DNA of 64,000 bases from the NCBI RefSeq assembly GCF_048060115.1, contig NZ_JBHMIM010000025.1:1-64000 (forward strand). Direction: 5' to 3'. Positions 53,727 to 62,214 of the stretch are shown one piece after another. A model generated the notes under the pieces. The model did no database searches. It was given only the letters and a program-made list of their open reading frames with translations, and was not told the origin of the DNA. The DNA comes from Micromonospora_E sp048060115 (GTDB lineage: Bacteria; Actinomycetota; Actinomycetes; Mycobacteriales; Micromonosporaceae). The first letter of the stretch is position 1. Each line of letters opens with the position of its first letter. The position numbers were made by a program, and so were the translations under genes.

Positions 53727-54986
53727 CTACAGGGCGTCCGGGTCATCCGAGACGTCCCCGCCGTCGTTGTCATCCCCGCCGTCGCCCTTCCCTGCGTCGT
53801 CACCGAACAGTGCGTCAATCGCCCGCCGGGTCCGCTCCTCGCCGGCCGGCATCAGGTGCGTGTACACCCGCAGCGTGAAGCCGGGGTCAGCGTGGCCCAG
53901 GTACGTCGCGAGCGTCTTGACGCTCTCCCCCGCGTCGAGCAGAACCGAGGCGTAGAAGTGCCGTAGCGCGTGCATCCCCGTCGCCCTGGTCGGCACGATG
54001 CCCGCCGCTTCGACCGCCGGCTGCCAGCTCTTGCCATCGAACGTCGCCCGGTTCAGCGCGTTGCCCCGCGTCGTGGTGAACACCAGCGGCACCCTCACCG
54101 GGTCGCCCTTGAACGGGTCTTCCCACGGCAAGGTGATCGTGACCGGCTTGAAGACGGCCAGGTGCTCCCGCAGCACCCGGACGGCCGAGGACGACAGCGG
54201 CACCCGACGATCCCGGTCGTTCTTCGGAAGGCCGAACACCAGCCGGGACCGGACCCGCTTGACCTGGCGTACGACATGCACCCAGCCGGCATCCAGGTCG
54301 AGATCATCGACGCCGATGCCGAAGATCTCGCCCTGCCGCAGCCCACACCCGGCACCGAGGTTGACCATCGGCCGGTAACGCGGCGCGAGACCGGACCGGA
54401 TCGCCGAAACCTGGTCGGCGGTCCACGGAACCACCCGCCGCTCAGCGGGCCGAGGTGCCTTGACCGAGCGCGCCGAGCACGGATTCTTGGCGATCCGCTC
54501 GTCGTCCACCGCCGCGCCGAGGATGGTACGCAGGTGCGCGAAGACGACCGCCCTGGTCGTGACCGCGATCTTGCCGACCAGGCTGGCATCCCAGGCCCGC
54601 ACGTGCCCCGGCATGATCGACGCCAACGACCGGTGCCCGAAGTACGGCAAGATGTGCTTGCGCACCCGGATCTCAGTGCTCTCCCGCGTCGACTCGTCAA
54701 ACGATCGCGTCCGCAACCACTCCTCGGCGTACTCCCGGAACGTGATCCGACCGGCGGACGGATCGACGTACGCCCCGCGCAGCTTGTCCGATTCGGTCGA
54801 GACCAGGAACGCCTCAGCTTCGCGCTTCGCCCGGTCGGGAAACGACTTCTTGCGCTCCCGCCCGTCCGGGCCGACGTAGCGGACGCGGTACCTCAGCCCC
54901 TTGCCGAACAGTTTCGACTTGACCCGCTCGGTACGGCCACCGGGATGCTTGATCGTCATGTGCCAGCGATCTTCGATGTGCGCCAC
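53727..54986 (-). CDS. int: Tyrosine recombinase (integrase)
   Basis: A 419-residue phage-type integrase: an N-terminal SAM-like core-binding domain (ITFREYAEEWLRTRSF) and a catalytic domain with Arg in GAGCGLRQGEIFGI, HALRHFYASVLLDAG (HxxR) and the nucleophile tyrosine in FTLRVYTHLMPAG. It recombines attP with attB. The GTG at 54986, 2 bp after the excisionase stop, gives MAHIEDRWHM, typical of AICE integrases. An acidic tail (Asp/Gly-rich) follows the catalytic domain. The attachment site should be next to its 3' end. Confidence 0.93.
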   Translation of the reverse strand: MAHIEDRWHMTIKHPGGRTERVKSKLFGKGLRYRVRYVGPDGRERKKSFPDRAKREAEAFLVSTESDKLRGAYVDPSAGRITFREYAEEWLRTRSFDESTRESTEIRVRKHILPYFGHRSLASIMPGHVRAWDASLVGKIAVTTRAVVFAHLRTILGAAVDDERIAKNPCSARSVKAPRPAERRVVPWTADQVSAIRSGLAPRYRPMVNLGAGCGLRQGEIFGIGVDDLDLDAGWVHVVRQVKRVRSRLVFGLPKNDRDRRVPLSSSAVRVLREHLAVFKPVTITLPWEDPFKGDPVRVPLVFTTTRGNALNRATFDGKSWQPAVEAAGIVPTRATGMHALRHFYASVLLDAGESVKTLATYLGHADPGFTLRVYTHLMPAGEERTRRAIDALFGDDAGKGDGGDDNDGGDVSDDPDAL

Positions 54987-54988
54987 GG

Positions 54989-55171
54989 CTACGCCGCCGC
55001 CTGCGAGCGGAACCACTCGCGTACGTCCGCCGGGTCGTACCGCAGATGCCGGCCGATCCGGGCAGCCGGCGGACCGCACTTGTGCTTACGCCACCGGTAC
55101 AAGGTCTCCACCGGCACCCGCAGGAACGCCGAGACGTCCTCGACCGACCACAGTTCCCCGTGCTTCGCCAC
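54989..55171 (-). CDS. xis: Excisionase, MerR/XRE-like small HTH protein
   Basis: A 60-residue helix-turn-helix protein: LWSVEDVSAFLRVPVETLYR and RIGRHLRYDPADVREWF. Xis proteins bend attL/attR to drive excision. GGAGG stands 8 nt before the GTG at 55171; an ATG at 55189, overlapping the initiator stop, is the alternative (66 residues). Directly between rep and int as in pSAM2. Confidence 0.88.
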   Translation of the reverse strand: MAKHGELWSVEDVSAFLRVPVETLYRWRKHKCGPPAARIGRHLRYDPADVREWFRSQAAA

Positions 55172-55188
55172 CCTGTGCCCCTCCCCCA

Positions 55189-56955
55189 TCACACCGCCGT
55201 CCCCGTTGCCGAAAGGTCGTGCCTCGTCTCCTGAGCCGCCCGGTCCTTCGCGGCGAGGAGTTGGGAGCGCCAGCGCGCCCGTTCGGAGATGGAGCGCAGG
55301 AGCCGGTGCCCGAGTGGGGTGACGTCCGGGTCGTCGGGCCGGGCCAGTTCCCACGCGTGCCGCACCGAGCCCGCGCCGTCGGTGCCGGTGGGCTGGTCGA
55401 CGCCGGCTAGGTCGGTCGTTGCGCCGAGTAGTGCCCGGACCCATGCGCGTGCGTCGTGTTTGTGGTCGGACAGGGTTTTGCCCGACCAGTCGCGGGAGAT
55501 GAGGATGCGTCGGCCGCCGATGCCGAGGGTGGCCCGTTGGTGGACCTTGCCCCGGCAGCGTCCCGGCCGCAGCTTCGCTGAGGCGTTCTTCGGTTGGACG
55601 CCGTAGATGAGCCAGTTCGCACACCGGTCGGTGCACGGGGTGACCTGCAGCTGTCGCCAGAACCGTTCGAGATGCTGGCGTTGCCGGCCGCTGGTGGTGG
55701 TGTGGCAGTCGGCGGCGTGTTTGGTGATGTACTTCGTGATGTAGCGGATGGTGCGTTCCGCGTCGGTGGTGCCGGGCATGACGCCGCGTGCGTCGACCTG
55801 GCTGCCGAAGCGGACCACGTGGACCGGGTCGGCGTCCGGGTCGGCGTCGACCGCGTCGAGTGCGTCCGCCCAGCCGGTCAGCGGCTCGCGGGTGTGCGGG
55901 TCGACCCACGCCGCCTGGTCGACGTCCCAGACGGGCAGGTGCTCGCCGCCGTAGTGCTGGACGTCGACCGATGGCCACCACACCTGGTGATAGGTGGCCG
56001 CCGCCACCGTCCGCAGCGTCTGCCGGGGGATGGTGCCGCGGATCGCGAAGTGCGCGTGAGGCGCGAGACGTCGTTGCGGCTCGACGCATCCGGCGTACTG
56101 GACGTTCCAGCCTTCACAGCGGCGCAGGTTCTGCCAGAACCGGTCGAGGAGTCGGGGGAAGTGGACCGCGTCCCAGGCCGCCCGGCGGTAGTCGTAGCGG
56201 TCGGGGTTGACCGGGGTGCCGTCCGGTCGTACGGGTCCGTAGGAGTCGAGGGTGAGCGTGAGCCACATCGACGGCCGGTAGGTGTTGCCGTCGGGTGCGG
56301 TGTACGTCTTGCCGACGGTGCGCGCCTCCACCGGTCGGCGGGGTAGCTCCGGTGCGTCCTGGCGCCGCCTGGTCGACCGCTTCCGACGTTGCCCCGCCGA
56401 TGTGTCGCCCTGGTCGGCACCGTCCCCGTCGGTGGTGTGGGGTGGTGCGACGCGTCCGCGTAGTCCTTCGGCGGTGATGGCGTCTTCAACTTCGGTGATG
56501 GCGTCGTCGAGGTCGGTGACCTGTCGCCAGTCGGCTTCCCGCACGGCCGCGTCTCGTTCGAACTCGAAGTGCGCCCGCAGCACGATCAGCGCTTTCTGCT
56601 CTTCCGACGCCGGTTCGGGTGGCGGCAACGGCTCGTCGTCGCGGTGCCAGCCGTCACGGATCTGCGCCTGCCGCAGTCGGCGGTTCCGCTTCGCACACGG
56701 CGGGCACTTGTCTTCACGGGTTGCCCCGCAGGGCAGGTCGATGACCTCGGTACGACCGGTGTCGAGATCGGTCCGCCGCATCGCGAGCGGACGGATACAC
56801 ACCCCGTATTCGGTGGCGACGTCGCGCAGGACATCGACCGAGCGGGGTAGGCCCATCCGCGCGGCACGGGAGCCCGGTCGAGGCTGTGGCTCGACAGTCG
56901 CCGGCCGATCCGTCGCGGATGCTTCCAGGCCAGGGAGGGTGGTGGGTACGGTCAC
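55189..56955 (-). CDS. repSA: RepSA-type rolling-circle replication initiator
   Basis: A 588-residue initiator. The HUH metal motif is LAPHAHFAIRG and the catalytic tyrosine region RYITKYITKHAADC; a CPPC-containing zinc-like segment (CGATREDKCPPCAKRNRR) lies near the N-terminus. It nicks the double-strand origin to replicate the excised element. It overlaps the DUF2637 gene upstream by 4 bp. Confidence 0.9.
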   Translation of the reverse strand: MTVPTTLPGLEASATDRPATVEPQPRPGSRAARMGLPRSVDVLRDVATEYGVCIRPLAMRRTDLDTGRTEVIDLPCGATREDKCPPCAKRNRRLRQAQIRDGWHRDDEPLPPPEPASEEQKALIVLRAHFEFERDAAVREADWRQVTDLDDAITEVEDAITAEGLRGRVAPPHTTDGDGADQGDTSAGQRRKRSTRRRQDAPELPRRPVEARTVGKTYTAPDGNTYRPSMWLTLTLDSYGPVRPDGTPVNPDRYDYRRAAWDAVHFPRLLDRFWQNLRRCEGWNVQYAGCVEPQRRLAPHAHFAIRGTIPRQTLRTVAAATYHQVWWPSVDVQHYGGEHLPVWDVDQAAWVDPHTREPLTGWADALDAVDADPDADPVHVVRFGSQVDARGVMPGTTDAERTIRYITKYITKHAADCHTTTSGRQRQHLERFWRQLQVTPCTDRCANWLIYGVQPKNASAKLRPGRCRGKVHQRATLGIGGRRILISRDWSGKTLSDHKHDARAWVRALLGATTDLAGVDQPTGTDGAGSVRHAWELARPDDPDVTPLGHRLLRSISERARWRSQLLAAKDRAAQETRHDLSATGTAV

Positions 56956-57557
56956 CGGCCGACCACCATCCCGTTAGCCCGTCGCGGCTGGACGACCCCG
57001 AGCGGAGGCAGCACCGACGCGTGACCGGCGACGCGCACGGGTTCGACGACCGCAGGCCGCTCGACGTGATCCGGTTCCGGGTCGGTGTCGTCGGTCGGGA
57101 CCTGGTCGACGGCGTCCGCCTGGTCGACGCGCATCCGATCAGCCGTGTTGGCTGCCGTCGTCGACGCCGCCGGACCAGCCGGGACAGCGGGTGCGCTGGA
57201 CAGCACGACTTTGACCAGGGCCAGGAACGCCAGCGACGGGACAGCCGCCACGATCCAGCCCCACACGGACGGTTCCGCTTCGGCGACCTGCGCGGCCAAC
57301 GACAGCAGTGCGAAGCCGACGAGGAGGACGGCGACGAACCCGACCGGTCGACCCGCCCGACGCCGAGCCCGGATCTCCAGACCGAGGTAGATAGCCATGA
57401 GTTCGACGGCGACGGCGTTGGCCCAGCCGATCCAGTGGGGTTGGCCGTGGGCGACGGACAGGTCATGGACGTGGGTGAACGCCGCCGCGCCGGCCATCGA
57501 GCCGATGGCGAGCAGGATCACCAGCCGCAGCACGGTTTCCGCACGCTGCCAGCTCAT
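56952..57557 (-). CDS. DUF2637 membrane protein (spread/transfer-associated)
   Basis: A 201-residue protein with four hydrophobic helices in the first 125 residues (LRLVILLAIGSMAGAAAFTH; WANAVAVELMAIYLGLEIRA; FVAVLLVGFALLSLAAQVA; VAAVPSLAFLALVKVVL) and a Pro/Asp-rich cytoplasmic tail. DUF2637 proteins are found in AICEs and actinomycete plasmids and resemble Spd intramycelial-spread proteins. ATG at 57557 overlaps the small gene upstream by 4 bp. Confidence 0.85.
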   Translation of the reverse strand: MSWQRAETVLRLVILLAIGSMAGAAAFTHVHDLSVAHGQPHWIGWANAVAVELMAIYLGLEIRARRRAGRPVGFVAVLLVGFALLSLAAQVAEAEPSVWGWIVAAVPSLAFLALVKVVLSSAPAVPAGPAASTTAANTADRMRVDQADAVDQVPTDDTDPEPDHVERPAVVEPVRVAGHASVLPPLGVVQPRRANGMVVGR

Positions 57558-57766
57558 GCGTGGTCCTTGTCGTCGGTGATGGTCAGATCGATGCGGACCC
57601 GCATGCCTGGCCGGCCACGAAGGTTGAGGTACGTGCGGAGCCCGGAGAGGAGCGCGGCGAGTTGATCGGCGGGGCCGGTCGCGGTGATGCGGATCGGCCG
57701 GTGCAGGAGTCGGGCCAGCCACGGCAGCCGCAGCAGGAGCCAGGAGGATCGGTTGAGGGATGGCAT
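57554..57766 (-). CDS. Small AICE protein
   Basis: A 70-residue protein starting with an amphipathic basic helix (SLNRSSWLLLRLPWLARLLH) and continuing with RITATGPADQLAALLSGLRT. No known domain. It is tightly packed in the transfer operon, overlapping the DUF2637 gene by 4 bp. Confidence 0.65.
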   Translation of the reverse strand: MPSLNRSSWLLLRLPWLARLLHRPIRITATGPADQLAALLSGLRTYLNLRGRPGMRVRIDLTITDDKDHA

Positions 57767-57772
57767 CGGGGG

Positions 57773-58048
57773 TTACCTCCCGGTCGGGTGGATGGTGGTG
57801 CGGATGTGGTCGGGTGGGTCGCCGAGGGAGGCGACCGCTTCGGACAGGCAGCGCCACAGCGCCCACGCCTCACCGGGAGTCAGGTAGACCCGGCGTCGGC
57901 CGCCACCGATGGCGACATACAGCGGGTAGGGGTCGGGGCGGTCGGTATCCACGCGGACGGAGACGGCTGTTCCGCGTCCGCCGTCGGGGGTGGGGGTCCG
58001 TAGCCGGTAGAAGCGCCGCCCCGACGTCAACGTCTGCGTTTCGCTCAC
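57773..58048 (-). CDS. Small AICE protein
   Basis: A 91-residue protein with FYRLRTPTPDGGRGTAVSVR and YVAIGGGRRRVYLTPGEAWA, a mostly beta-strand domain with a C-terminal helix. No recognised family. It overlaps the FtsK-like gene by 4 bp, so it is part of the same transcript. Confidence 0.65.
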   Translation of the reverse strand: MSETQTLTSGRRFYRLRTPTPDGGRGTAVSVRVDTDRPDPYPLYVAIGGGRRRVYLTPGEAWALWRCLSEAVASLGDPPDHIRTTIHPTGR

Positions 58049-59709
58049 CGGGAACCACCCCCGCCGGTGGTGTCGGTGTCGCCCTGGTCGTGCCGGAGGA
58101 TGTTGAGGAGCGAGTCAGGCAGAAGCGGCCCGGAGGGCTTACGCGGCAACGGAACCCGCCGAGGCGTCGCCGGGGACGGCTCCGGTTCGGGGGCGGTTTC
58201 CCGGCCGACCTGGGCGAGGATGTCCGCAGCGGCCACCGGAGCCGCGTACTCGGCCGCCATGGTCTGAATGTCGGTGTCGGTGAGGTAGGAGAACCGGACC
58301 CGGACCAGGTCGGGGGTGCCATCGAGGAGGACGTAGCCGACGCCCTTGGCCCAGGACGGCATCTGATCCGCCAACGCGCCCCGGTTGCGTGCGCCGTCAC
58401 CCAACACCATGTCGACCTGCGACGCCTCGGTCAGACCGAGCGCGATCCGAGTGGGGAACAGGTCCCGGAACGGCAGCACCTCCTTACGCGGGTCCTGCAA
58501 CGCCGCCACGACCAGCACGCCGACGCCGGCACCCTGCGACAGCAGCAGCCCCAACGAGGAGGCGATGCGCTTACGCAGGTCGACGTCCTGCAGATACGCG
58601 GTCAGCGCCGCCATCTCGTCGATCACCACCACGACCAGCGGGTCATCGACGGTGGGTGTATGGACCCGGACCGAGCCGGCAAGGCGTGCCTGCCGCTCCC
58701 GCAGCACCGCGACCGCTTCGTCCAACAGGTCGGCCATGGCGTCGAAGGAGGTGGAGGCGAACCGGGCGAACATCGGCCGACCGAACGCGAATTCCATCCC
58801 GCCCTTGGGGTCGATCACCCACAACCGCACCAGCCCCGACGCCACCCCACCCGCCAACGACCGGACCAACGACCAGAGGACGGAGCCCTTCCCGCGCCGG
58901 GTCGCCCCACCGATCAGCACATGCGTCGCCAACAAGTGGAGGTGCCAGGTCCGCAGGTCTTCCCACGCGGCCAGCGGGAGCGCGGTGAAGTCCGGCACCG
59001 TCGGCACCGGGAACGGCGGAACCGTCCTACGCAATGCATCGGTGCGGACCAGGACCACGTAGACGACGTCGGGCCGGTCACGGAACCGGTAGGCATCGAC
59101 CCGGCGCAGCAGCCACCCCACCCAGCCGCCGTCACGGGTCGGCAACTCATCGGGGCGTTCGGTGTAGACGCGGGCATGCCGGCGGCCGAACGCGTACGCC
59201 AGCTGCTCGGTCGCGCGTTGGAAGTCGGCGGGGGTCTGCCCGCGCAGCATCCGCACCGACAGCACGTCCAACGCCTGGTCACAGTGCACGCCAAGGAGCT
59301 GCGGTAACACGGTCTGGTGTTGGTAGACCCGGGACAGGTCGCACAGGGTCATTGCTTCCCGCCACACCCGCCGATAGACGACGGTGTGCCGCCACCGGCC
59401 GAGCAGCGGGCCGCCGCACCACGCCCACCAGGACGGTTCGTGCCGCCACCGCCACACCGCCGACCCCAACCCCGCCAGGACAACCGGGGTCACCAGCCCG
59501 GCAATGCCGTAGTCGAGGTACACGGCGACCGTGATCACCGAGATGGTGAGGATGCGCGGGTGCTTGAGGCACCACCACAGTCCCCGACCCGTCCAGCGGG
59601 CCAGCAGCCCGAGGAGGACCGCCCACCAGGGCAGCCGCAGCCGACGGGGACGGACCACGAGCAGGTCACCGGAGACGGTGGTGACGACCTCACCACGAGG
59701 ACGCCCCAT
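58045..59709 (-). CDS. tra: FtsK/SpoIIIE-like DNA translocator (conjugative transfer protein)
   Basis: A 554-residue TraSA/TraB-like ATPase moving double-stranded DNA between hyphae. Two or three hydrophobic helices (about residues 22-75) anchor it; the motor domain has Walker A GATRRGKGSVLWSLVRS, then VIDPKGGMEFAFGRP and Walker B VVVVIDEMAAL. The ATG at 59709 shares ATGA with the preceding gene. Its size and place between spd-like genes and pra match pSAM2. Confidence 0.9.
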   Translation of the reverse strand: MGRPRGEVVTTVSGDLLVVRPRRLRLPWWAVLLGLLARWTGRGLWWCLKHPRILTISVITVAVYLDYGIAGLVTPVVLAGLGSAVWRWRHEPSWWAWCGGPLLGRWRHTVVYRRVWREAMTLCDLSRVYQHQTVLPQLLGVHCDQALDVLSVRMLRGQTPADFQRATEQLAYAFGRRHARVYTERPDELPTRDGGWVGWLLRRVDAYRFRDRPDVVYVVLVRTDALRRTVPPFPVPTVPDFTALPLAAWEDLRTWHLHLLATHVLIGGATRRGKGSVLWSLVRSLAGGVASGLVRLWVIDPKGGMEFAFGRPMFARFASTSFDAMADLLDEAVAVLRERQARLAGSVRVHTPTVDDPLVVVVIDEMAALTAYLQDVDLRKRIASSLGLLLSQGAGVGVLVVAALQDPRKEVLPFRDLFPTRIALGLTEASQVDMVLGDGARNRGALADQMPSWAKGVGYVLLDGTPDLVRVRFSYLTDTDIQTMAAEYAAPVAAADILAQVGRETAPEPEPSPATPRRVPLPRKPSGPLLPDSLLNILRHDQGDTDTTGGGGSR

Positions 59710-59948
59710 CACCGGCCACCCCCAACGACCGGGAGGAAACGGCCGCGAGCGTCGCGCAACCTTGGGAACGGCAACACCAGCTGACCGGCGCACAGCCCAC
59801 ACCGGGCCGCATCCCCGCCAACCGTCGCGGCGCTGGTGGCGTCGTCGGTGTCGCCCTGGACCACGTCGGCCGGGGCGGGGGTGAACATGTTCTTGCAGTC
59901 GGCACAGCGGATCCGCGCCCGATCCTGGACGCGCTTAACCTGGGACAC
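59709..59948 (-). CDS. Small zinc-ribbon-like AICE protein
   Basis: A 79-residue protein with CADCKN and CGLCAG spaced about 35 residues apart, consistent with a four-cysteine zinc site, and a basic N-terminus. GAGG lies 7 nt before the GTG at 59948. First gene of the leftward transfer operon after a terminator. Function unknown; it overlaps the FtsK-like gene. Confidence 0.7.
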   Translation of the reverse strand: MSQVKRVQDRARIRCADCKNMFTPAPADVVQGDTDDATSAATVGGDAARCGLCAGQLVLPFPRLRDARGRFLPVVGGGR

Positions 59949-59997
59949 GTCGGAACCTCACCGAATCTGAGAAGAAGAGGAAGAGGGGAAGACACCA

Positions 59998-60039
59998 GGG
60001 GTGGGGCTGCCGTCCGCCAAGACCAGACAGCCCCACCCC
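59998..60039 (-). terminator. 12-bp hairpin between the Pra-like gene and the transfer operon
   Basis: Arms 59998-60009 and 60028-60039 pair perfectly around an 18-nt loop, 11 bp after the Pra-like stop codon. It probably ends the pra transcript. Confidence 0.7.
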
Positions 60040-60049
60040 GAACCAGGAA

Positions 60050-60469
60050 CTACGAACCCGTAGCCGCCCGCGCCTTACCGGTGCCGTTGGAGGCGACGCC
60101 GGCCGGGGCGCGCATCCCCGACGCCCGCAGCGAGTACGCCATCCGCCCGTTGCTGGCCACGTACGGCGTGACCGTCATGTCGTCGAACTCCACCGCCTCG
60201 AACGGAACACCCGTCGGCGGAACCGGCTGGTAGTCCGCCGAGATCTTCACCGTCGTCTCCCGCGACCGCTTGCCCAACTCCGGGTCCAGGTCCATCACCC
60301 GGACCTGCCACACCCGCTGACCCGTCAGCTTGTCCTTCGCCGGCGACCGCCGACCCGTCTTCTCGTCGTAGTCCTCGACCTCACCCAACGACTCGGGCAC
60401 CAACGCGCACCCCGCCGGGAACACGTCCGAACACCGGACCGAGAACCTCGTTCCGCCTCGCAGAGCCAC
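60050..60469 (-). CDS. pra: Pra-like activator of element replication, integration and excision
   Basis: A 139-residue protein with FSVRCSDVFPAGCALVPESL, VWQVRVMDLDPELGKRSRET, VKISADYQPVPPTGVPFEAV and MTVTPYVASNGRMAYSLRAS. I recall this pattern from the family annotated as pSAM2 Pra, the activator of rep-xis-int. The GTG at 60469 has GGAGG 7 nt upstream; the longer start at 60550 lies inside the operators. Divergent from the GntR repressor gene, whose three operators lie in between, fitting repression as KorSA does in pSAM2. Confidence 0.75.
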   Translation of the reverse strand: MALRGGTRFSVRCSDVFPAGCALVPESLGEVEDYDEKTGRRSPAKDKLTGQRVWQVRVMDLDPELGKRSRETTVKISADYQPVPPTGVPFEAVEFDDMTVTPYVASNGRMAYSLRASGMRAPAGVASNGTGKARAATGS

Positions 60470-60500
60470 CGCTCTACCTCCACTCGTAGACCTGGCCGGC

Positions 60501-60590
60501 TTGACTAGCCAGGTGCCGTGGATCAAAGGTAGGCCGACTTGGCTAGCCATGTCAACACTTGGACACAGGATATCTAGCCTGGCTAGTCAA
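60501..60590. promoter_or_regulatory. Three operator sites between pra and the GntR gene
   Basis: TTGACTAGCCAGG (60501-60513) recurs as its exact reverse complement CCTGGCTAGTCAA (60578-60590), with a third related site TTGGCTAGCCATGTCAA (60539-60555), itself nearly palindromic around CTAG. All share the core GGCTAG/CTAGCC. The last site abuts the GntR start. Arrangement and neighbours suggest autoregulation plus repression of pra by the GntR protein. Confidence 0.7.
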
Positions 60591-60595
60591 CAGGT

Positions 60596-61450
60596 ATGGT
60601 CCGGGGCATGGCACTAGACCCCGACGACCCACGCACCCCGTCACAGCAGATCGCCGCCGCCCTGCGCGCGGAGATCAAGACCGGCAAGTTCGCCCCCGGC
60701 GAGAAACTGCCCAGCCAAAACGACCTGGTCGACCGCTTCTCCGTGGCCCGCGAGACGATCAAAGCCGCCCTGCGCAAGCTCCAGGACGAGCGGCTGATCG
60801 TCACCCGTCAGGGCAGCGGCACGTTCGTGCGCGCCAACACCGAACGCCCCGTGGGTCTACGCCCGCACATCGAACGCGCCTTCGAGGCCACCCACGTGGC
60901 CATCGACTTCGCCGGCTTCTCCGGTGAAACCCTCTACAACGCCATCCAGGAGACGTTGGACAAGGTCCGCATCGGCCGGCTCACCCCGGAGTCGATCCGC
61001 ATCCGCATCCTGATCTCCGACATGAACGCCCCGATGGCGATCCCGTGCCGGGCCGAGGACCGCGCCGACGACCCCCGCATCCGCGCCCGGTCCGCCCGCA
61101 TCACGAACCGGTCGATCCACGCCATCGTTGACGCCGTCCAGGAGCTGGCCGATCTCGACCTGGTCAAGGTCGCCACCACCGAGGTACGCGTCCACGGCGC
61201 GGCACCGCTGTTCAAGCTGTTCGTCATCAACGACGAGGAAGCGTTCTTCGGCTTCTACCCCGTCGTTGAGCACACCGTCAGCGTCGACGGCCAGCCCCTG
61301 GCCATCTACGACGCCATGGGTAAGGACGCGATCCTGTTCCCGTTCACCCCCAGCGACGACGACGCATCCCACGACGGCCTGTACGTGCAGCAGGCCGGAG
61401 CCTGGTTCAACAGCATGTGGACCACCATCGCCCGCGAGTACACGTCATGA
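60596..61450 (+). CDS. GntR-family repressor (KorSA-like)
   Basis: A 284-residue GntR protein: winged HTH with PSQQIAAALRAEIKTGKFAP, GEKLPSQNDLVDRFSVARET and RQGSGTFVRAN, then a large C-terminal domain of about 200 residues of unknown ligand type, longer than in pSAM2 KorSA. Starts possible at ATG 60596 or 60608. It shares ATGA with the HAD gene downstream, so both are one transcript. It probably binds the three GGCTAG sites upstream. Confidence 0.85.
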   Translation: MVRGMALDPDDPRTPSQQIAAALRAEIKTGKFAPGEKLPSQNDLVDRFSVARETIKAALRKLQDERLIVTRQGSGTFVRANTERPVGLRPHIERAFEATHVAIDFAGFSGETLYNAIQETLDKVRIGRLTPESIRIRILISDMNAPMAIPCRAEDRADDPRIRARSARITNRSIHAIVDAVQELADLDLVKVATTEVRVHGAAPLFKLFVINDEEAFFGFYPVVEHTVSVDGQPLAIYDAMGKDAILFPFTPSDDDASHDGLYVQQAGAWFNSMWTTIAREYTS

Positions 61451-62133
61451 ACGCCGAACTCGCCGCCGTCATCGACCGCGCCCGGTTCCTGCTGCTCGAC
61501 TTCGACGGACCCGTCTGCAAGGTCTTCGCCAACCACCCCGCGCCTCAGGTGGCCGCAACTCTGCGCCGGCTGCTCGTCGACCAGGGCGTCACCATCCCTC
61601 CGGACCTGCTCGACGAACCCGATCCACTCGCCGTGCTGCGCTGGACAGCCGCCCTGAACCGGCCCGCCATCGTCCGCCGGGTCGACGACGCGCTACGGGC
61701 CGCCGAGGTGGACGCCGTCGCCGTCGCCGAACCCACGCCGTACGCACGGGAAGTCATCGTGGCCGCCCACCACGCCCGACGCGGCATCGCGATCGTGTCC
61801 AACAACAGCGCCGACGCCGTCACTCAGTACCTGATTGCACGACGCCTCGCCGCCTACATCCACCCCGTCATCGGCCGCCCCCACGCCGACCCCGCCGGCA
61901 TGAAACCGAACCCGGCACCGGTGCTTGCCGCCATCCGCGAACTTCACACCCACCCCGAGGAATGCGTACTCATTGGCGACTCACCCACCGACATCGAAGC
62001 CGCCCAAGCCGTCGGCGTGGCCACCATCGGCTACGCCAACAAACCCCGCAAGTACCACAGCCTCACCAAAGCCGACGCCATCATCGGCAGCATGGCCGAA
62101 ATCGTCACCGCCCTCCACCCCGACGAACTCTAG
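61447..62133 (+). CDS. HAD-superfamily hydrolase carried by the element
   Basis: A 228-residue HAD enzyme with all four motifs: LLLDFDGPVCKVF, IVSNNSADAV, lysine in GMKPNPAPV, and VLIGDSPTDIEAA. It is about 85% identical by eye to the chromosomal gene at 44401. It is translationally coupled to the GntR repressor (ATGA), the place where pSAM2 elements often carry immunity or accessory genes. Its role in the element is unknown; a phosphatase acting on a small signal sensed by the GntR domain is one guess. Confidence 0.85.
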   Translation: MNAELAAVIDRARFLLLDFDGPVCKVFANHPAPQVAATLRRLLVDQGVTIPPDLLDEPDPLAVLRWTAALNRPAIVRRVDDALRAAEVDAVAVAEPTPYAREVIVAAHHARRGIAIVSNNSADAVTQYLIARRLAAYIHPVIGRPHADPAGMKPNPAPVLAAIRELHTHPEECVLIGDSPTDIEAAQAVGVATIGYANKPRKYHSLTKADAIIGSMAEIVTALHPDEL

Positions 62134-62214
62134 CCACCAACAACCCGGCACACCGACGCCCCGGACCGCACTACGCGGAAACCGGGGCGTCACTCATTCC
62201 ATGCCGCTACGAGA

